Below are positions 5,213-8,023 of a stretch of 8,023 bases of DNA, one piece after another (the stretch's first letter is position 1; each line of letters opens with the position of its first letter). The DNA comes from Dehalococcoidia bacterium. Its GTDB lineage: Bacteria; Chloroflexota; Dehalococcoidia; Dehalococcoidales; Fen-1064. Below the pieces are notes generated by a model that was not told the origin of the DNA, did no database searches, and saw only the letters and a program-made list of their open reading frames with translations. Both the position numbers and the translations under genes were made by a program. The DNA lies in NCBI GenBank assembly GCA_030691775.1, contig JAUYDN010000230.1, forward strand, positions 1 through 8,023, read 5' to 3'.

Positions 5213-5809
5213 TCAGCATGGTTGTTCGAGGGTAAAGATGATATCGAAGTTAACACTATCGCCCTGGATTTCGTTCCCTGCAGTTAGGGGAATACGCCAG
5301 AGCAGGACGAGATTGAGCTGTCGACCCGGATTTATTTTTGCTACTGCTTTCCAGCTACTGCCGCCAAAGCTATTGAGCGAGTCATAGCGTAAAGTCCCAC
5401 CAGTTTGCGTCCCGCCCGTGCCTAAAACAACATCCCCTTCTGACCACAGTCCGTTGCCATCAAAATCCAAAAAGAGCGCTACCTCCACATTCGCGCCGAG
5501 GTCGCCCCGCCCATCCGTGAACTCCCCCCGACTGCCTGGAATATTTATCACGGGCGGGATATGGATATCCAGGTTGCCGGCAATTCTACCTGCATTTTCA
5601 AGTCTGTAGATGTGTTTACCGCTATCGCCCGGTATGGCATTGCCGACATTTAGAGAACCGGAACCATCTTTATTCAGCTGGAGGTCGATAGCGCCGCTAC
5701 CGGTGTCCGACTCTGCGTCCAGGTATGCCCAGGCGGAGCCGCTGAAAGCCACCACCAGCGTAACGAGAATTGCGGCCAGACCGGTAATTTTCTTAATCTG
5801 GTTGTTCAT
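5213..5809 (-). CDS. Secreted TasA/CalY-like (camelysin-type) surface or matrix protein
   Basis: 198 residues. Residues 6-28 are a signal segment ending SAWA, followed by YLDAESDTGSG, which resembles the SipW-type junction (AYF.D.E...GN) of TasA/CalY proteins. The mature part is Gly/Asn/Asp-rich and beta-like: AIDLQLN, IPGDSGKHIYRLENAG (59-74) and GDLGANVEVALFLD (102-115) match the family layout. Residues 115-126, DFDGNGLWSEGD, form a 12-residue EF-hand-like calcium loop. TasA relatives form biofilm fibres and CalY is a surface metalloprotease-like protein; this one has no zinc protease motif visible, so a structural role is more likely. The ATG lacks a good ribosome binding site. It is transcribed divergently from elp3 across a 134-base gap. 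A single Cys ends the protein. No matching signal peptidase gene is in the window. Confidence 0.7.
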   Translation of the reverse strand: MNNQIKKITGLAAILVTLVVAFSGSAWAYLDAESDTGSGAIDLQLNKDGSGSLNVGNAIPGDSGKHIYRLENAGRIAGNLDIHIPPVINIPGSRGEFTDGRGDLGANVEVALFLDFDGNGLWSEGDVVLGTGGTQTGGTLRYDSLNSFGGSSWKAVAKINPGRQLNLVLLWRIPLTAGNEIQGDSVNFDIIFTLEQPC

Positions 5810-5904
5810 AGAGTGTTATCAATGTGCAGAATAAACCTGTTCGTATGAAGGAACAGTAAACAAATGCTATCTCCGTCTAAATGTTTCCTAAAACTCCACG
5901 GGGT

Positions 5905-5934
5905 TTGAGTCGCCATATCCGATTTTGATACACT
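5905..5934 (+). promoter_or_regulatory. Possible elp3 promoter giving an almost leaderless mRNA
   Basis: TTGAGT (5905-5910), an 18-base spacer and TACACT (5929-5934) place the transcription start near 5941, only about 3 bases before the ATG. There is no ribosome binding site ahead of that ATG, which fits leaderless translation. Both hexamers are four-of-six matches. Confidence 0.4.
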
Positions 5935-5943
5935 GATAGTGCA

Positions 5944-7389
5944 ATGGAGAAACCCCGTCCGCCGATAAAGAAATTTACCCGCACTATCTCCGGCGTGACA
6001 CCGGTGGCGGTGATGACCCGACCGATGTCGTGTCCCGGCAGGTGTGTATATTGTCCGACCTATGCCGCCACGCCCCAGAGCTACACCCCCGAATCGCCGG
6101 CGGTGCTCAGGGGCAGGGAGTGCGGCTTCGATGCCAGGCGTCAGGTGCAGGTGCGGGTCAAAGGGCTGGCGGAGATGGGACACCCAACGGATAAGGTGGA
6201 GTTGATTATCATGGGCGGCACTTTTCTCTCCGCCACGCAGGATTACCAGCACGGGTTTATCAAACAGTGTTACGATGGTCTGAACGGGACTGAGTCGAAA
6301 GACCTGGATGAAGCCAAACGCATGAATGAAACGGCTGGCTCGCGGTGCGTGGGTTTGTGTATCGAAACGAGACCGGATTATTGCGGGCAGACGGAAATCA
6401 ACCGGATGCTGGAGTTCGGGACTACGCGCGTGGAATTAGGCGTCCAGGTCCTGGACGATGAAATTTACCGTCTGGTACAGCGCGGTCACACCGTCGCAGA
6501 CGTAGTGGACGCAACCCGTTTTTTGAAACAGCACGGCTTTAAGGTACACTACCACTGGATGCCGGGCTTACCCGGTTCCAGTCCAGAGCACGACCTGGAA
6601 ATGTCCCGCCAATTGTTCGATGACCCGCGTTTCCGTCCCGATGGATTGAAAATTTACCCCACGATGGTCGTTGCGGGCACGGAATTAGAGCAGTGGCACC
6701 GGGACGGACGCTATGAGCCATACGATAATAATGTAATGCTCGACCTGGTGGCGGACATCAAAGCCCTTGTGCCCCCTTATGTGCGTATTTCCCGTGTTTT
6801 GCGGGATATTCCGGTCAAATTTGTCACCGCCGGATTAAAAGACTCATTGCGGGGTCCGGTAAAGAGAAGGATGCAGGAGAAGGGCGTAGAATGCCGGTGC
6901 ATCCGCTGCCGTGAGTACGGGCACCGCGTGGTGCTGGGCAGGGAGACAGGGAAACCCGTGCTGAAACGGCTGGACTACGAGGCTTCCGGTGGCAGGGAGA
7001 TATTTCTATCTTTCGAGGATGCGGGGGGTACTCTCTTCGGATTGCTGCGGTTGAGGGTTCAACCGGAGCCAATACCTGCAGTTGCTAGAGAGAGCGGAGG
7101 TGCTACCGCCATCGTGCGGGAACTGCACGTCTTCGGGGCAGAAGTCCCCCTGCACCGACAGGATGCTGGCTCTGCCCAGCACCGAGGATTTGGAAAAGCG
7201 TTGTTGCGGGAAGCAGAGCGCGTCGCCCGTGAAGAGTTCAGGGTAAAGAGCCTGTTCATCTTGAGCGGGGTAGGGGCAAGGGAATATTACCGCACGGAGT
7301 TCGGTTACACCGCGCTGGGTGCTTTTATGGTGAAGAACCTGGACCAGATAAACTGGAAATCCGAAATCCCAATATCGAAACCCGAATAA
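5944..7389 (+). CDS. elp3: Elp3 family tRNA uridine(34) acetyltransferase / radical SAM enzyme
   Basis: 481 residues, full length for a stand-alone bacterial Elp3. The N-terminus KKFTRTISGVTPVAVMTRP (9-27) leads to the radical SAM cluster motif C30-x3-C34-x2-C37 (CPGRCVYCP). CIETRPDY, ELGVQVLDD and a YHWMPGLPGS segment follow in the TIM-barrel-like core. ECRCIRCREYG (Cys317, 319, 322) is the zinc site linking to the GNAT domain (about 365-470), where QHRGFGKALL (412-421) binds acetyl-CoA and SGVGAREYYR (441-450) is the conserved Elp3 signature. The enzyme uses acetyl-CoA and SAM radical chemistry to attach a carboxymethyl-type group to wobble U34 of tRNA. No Elp1, Elp2 or Elp4-6 genes are present, as in other prokaryotes. 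The last ten residues (472-481, KSEIPISKPE) are encoded by a heptad repeat and look like a non-conserved tail. Confidence 0.96.
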   Translation: MEKPRPPIKKFTRTISGVTPVAVMTRPMSCPGRCVYCPTYAATPQSYTPESPAVLRGRECGFDARRQVQVRVKGLAEMGHPTDKVELIIMGGTFLSATQDYQHGFIKQCYDGLNGTESKDLDEAKRMNETAGSRCVGLCIETRPDYCGQTEINRMLEFGTTRVELGVQVLDDEIYRLVQRGHTVADVVDATRFLKQHGFKVHYHWMPGLPGSSPEHDLEMSRQLFDDPRFRPDGLKIYPTMVVAGTELEQWHRDGRYEPYDNNVMLDLVADIKALVPPYVRISRVLRDIPVKFVTAGLKDSLRGPVKRRMQEKGVECRCIRCREYGHRVVLGRETGKPVLKRLDYEASGGREIFLSFEDAGGTLFGLLRLRVQPEPIPAVARESGGATAIVRELHVFGAEVPLHRQDAGSAQHRGFGKALLREAERVAREEFRVKSLFILSGVGAREYYRTEFGYTALGAFMVKNLDQINWKSEIPISKPE

Positions 7390-7436
7390 ACTGACAGCTT
7401 ACAGCTTATTGCTAATAGCTTATAGCTAATAGTTCT
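7356..7436 (+). repeat. Long 7-base tandem array spanning the elp3 3' end and the convergent gap
   Basis: Eleven heptads in unbroken register from 7356 to 7432: GAAATCC, GAAATCC, CAATATC, GAAACCC, GAATAAA, CTGACAG, CTTACAG, CTTATTG, CTAATAG, CTTATAG, CTAATAG, with a partial unit after. The left half is the CAA/GAA flavour, the right half the TAGCTGA flavour. It encodes the last ten residues of Elp3, contains its stop codon (7387-7389), and includes the stop codon (7426-7428) and last codons of the convergent gene. Confidence 0.75.
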
Positions 7437-7644
7437 GTGGTCTGCGCGGTTGCTGGCTACCCACAAACGCGGAGTATGTCAAAGCATCGGCCGGCGAAGC
7501 ACCCATCTTGAACAGACAGTCCTCGCACATCACCTTACCTTGCCAGACAAAAGCCTTGCTCTTGTGTTTTTCGGAAAGCTCCGATTCCGGGAATTCCAGG
7601 TCGCACTGGTCACACTTAACCGGTTGTTTTTCTTTCTTCGCCAT
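7426..7644 (-). CDS. Small CxxC/CxxC zinc-binding protein of unknown function
   Basis: 72 residues. CDQC (11-14) and CEDC (40-43) form two metal knuckles separated by 25 residues containing charged EKHKSK and a FVWQGKVM strand, suggesting a small treble-clef or zinc-ribbon fold. Lys-rich N-terminus; the C-terminal QQPRRPQNY is low-complexity, with the final residues and stop falling in the heptad array. GAGGG ahead of the ATG is a good ribosome binding site, and a strong promoter lies upstream. It converges on elp3 with 36 bases between stops. Family not recognised; it differs in spacing from the zinc ribbon at 3992-4213. Confidence 0.75.
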   Translation of the reverse strand: MAKKEKQPVKCDQCDLEFPESELSEKHKSKAFVWQGKVMCEDCLFKMGASPADALTYSAFVGSQQPRRPQNY

Positions 7645-7678
7645 GTTGCTCCCTCGTCTCTTTGCGGTGTAGGGTTTT

Positions 7679-7708
7679 AGTTTAATAGGGGCGCTTGGAG
7701 TTTGTCAA
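7679..7708 (-). promoter_or_regulatory. Promoter of the CxxC/CxxC protein gene
   Basis: A perfect TTGACA (7703-7708), an 18-base spacer and TAAACT (7679-7684, four of six) predict a start near 7672 and a leader of about 27 bases carrying the GAGGG site. This is the best sigma-A-type promoter in the window. Confidence 0.65.
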
Positions 7709-7784
7709 TCGGTTAGGTGTTTCATCTTGATGTTAACGTTTCCCCGTGAAAAGATAAATGGTATCTTTGTGAGTTTGCATCGGT

Positions 7785-7840
7785 TTGGTAAATGGATATT
7801 GATTTTTGTTTGTAACCTGGCACTGGGTTTTTGATTATTG
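7785..7840 (-). repeat. CAA-flavour degenerate repeat, copy 3 (reverse orientation)
   Basis: Read on the minus strand, AGTGCCA (7818-7824), TTACAA (7810-7815) and CAATATCCA (7793-7801) occur in the same order as in the 2417-2465 array. The TTACAA-to-CAATATCCA distance is identical (14) and the AGTGCCA-to-TTACAA distance is shorter by exactly 7 bases. It lies in the 216-base gap between the UxaA-type gene and the small zinc protein. Confidence 0.5.
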
Positions 7841-7860
7841 GTGGTGGGGTTGATGAGTGG

Positions 7861-8023
7861 TCAAAACGTTGGTCCCTGCTTCAGGATATTGAACGGTACG
7901 GAGCGGTTGACTTCGGCGCAGGTAAGCAGACCGTTCGCCACCTTTAACGTCAGCTCGAATATTTCCGACCCCACCTCCTCGATAGTCTTACCCTCATCGA
8001 GGACCGCCCCTGCGTTTACGTCG
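7861..8023 (-). CDS. UxaA-family protein (altronate/galactarate dehydratase-type), C-terminal end
   Basis: Only the last 54 codons are in the window; the gene begins beyond the right edge. The stop TGA is at 7861-7863. The visible sequence reads DVNAGAVLDEGKTIEEVGSE, then IFELTLKVANGLLTCAEVNR and a tail ending NILKQGPTF. This fits the extreme C-terminus of UxaA-type sugar-acid dehydratases (N.G.....eTIeEvg..if.l.l.vasG..t..E.......i...G.tf). Full enzymes dehydrate altronate or galactarate in the cytoplasm with a metal cofactor. Because the catalytic part is missing, substrate cannot be stated. The gene lies 216 bases upstream of the small zinc protein, which has its own promoter. Confidence 0.75.
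   Translation of the reverse strand, partial: DVNAGAVLDEGKTIEEVGSEIFELTLKVANGLLTCAEVNRSVPFNILKQGPTF

Noticed and set aside
5806..6252. 148-residue minus-strand reading frame over the start of elp3
   Set aside because: It is the antisense shadow of the conserved radical SAM region and has no motif of its own.

Overview
The window looks like a piece of a bacterial chromosome from the Chloroflexota, most likely a Dehalococcoidia-type lineage. This is an inference from three things: a stand-alone Elp3 of the kind known from Dehalococcoides, an ECF sigma factor followed by a DUF5667-type membrane protein, and intergenic regions full of degenerate short repeats. Base composition is moderate, with no phage, plasmid, transposase, rRNA, tRNA or CRISPR signature.

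Layout. Positions 1-2133 (minus strand) hold an envelope/stress block: an ECF sigma factor, an overlapping single-pass membrane protein that is probably its regulator, and further downstream the start of a SIMPL-domain lipoprotein cut by the window edge. Positions 2134-2618 are a repeat-rich intergenic stretch. A RimI-like N-acetyltransferase (2619-3278, plus) faces a minus-strand cluster: a membrane-anchored protein of unknown function, a 4-oxalocrotonate-tautomerase-family protein, a four-cysteine zinc-ribbon protein, and a methyltransferase closely resembling eukaryotic Trm9/ALKBH8. A secreted TasA/CalY-like protein (5213-5809, minus) is divergent from elp3 (5944-7389, plus). A second small CxxC/CxxC protein (7426-7644, minus) converges on elp3. 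The window ends in the C-terminus of a UxaA-family (altronate/galactarate dehydratase-type) protein.

How genes may work together. Elp3 starts the carboxymethylation of tRNA wobble uridine 34, and Trm9 adds the methyl group that turns cm5U into mcm5U in eukaryotes. Finding both families within about 3 kb in a bacterium suggests a compact bacterial route to mcm5U-type wobble modification. The RimI homologue adds a possible second link to translation. The pairing is an inference from motifs and proximity; the two genes are not in one operon.

The strongest non-coding signal is a set of intergenic arrays with exact 7-base periodicity in two sequence flavours (TAGCTGA-like and CAA-rich). One of them runs in register through the last ten codons of elp3, across the gap, and into the stop codon of the convergent gene. 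Three longer palindromic or dispersed elements (291-406, 2211-2283, 5056-5128) sit in other gaps.
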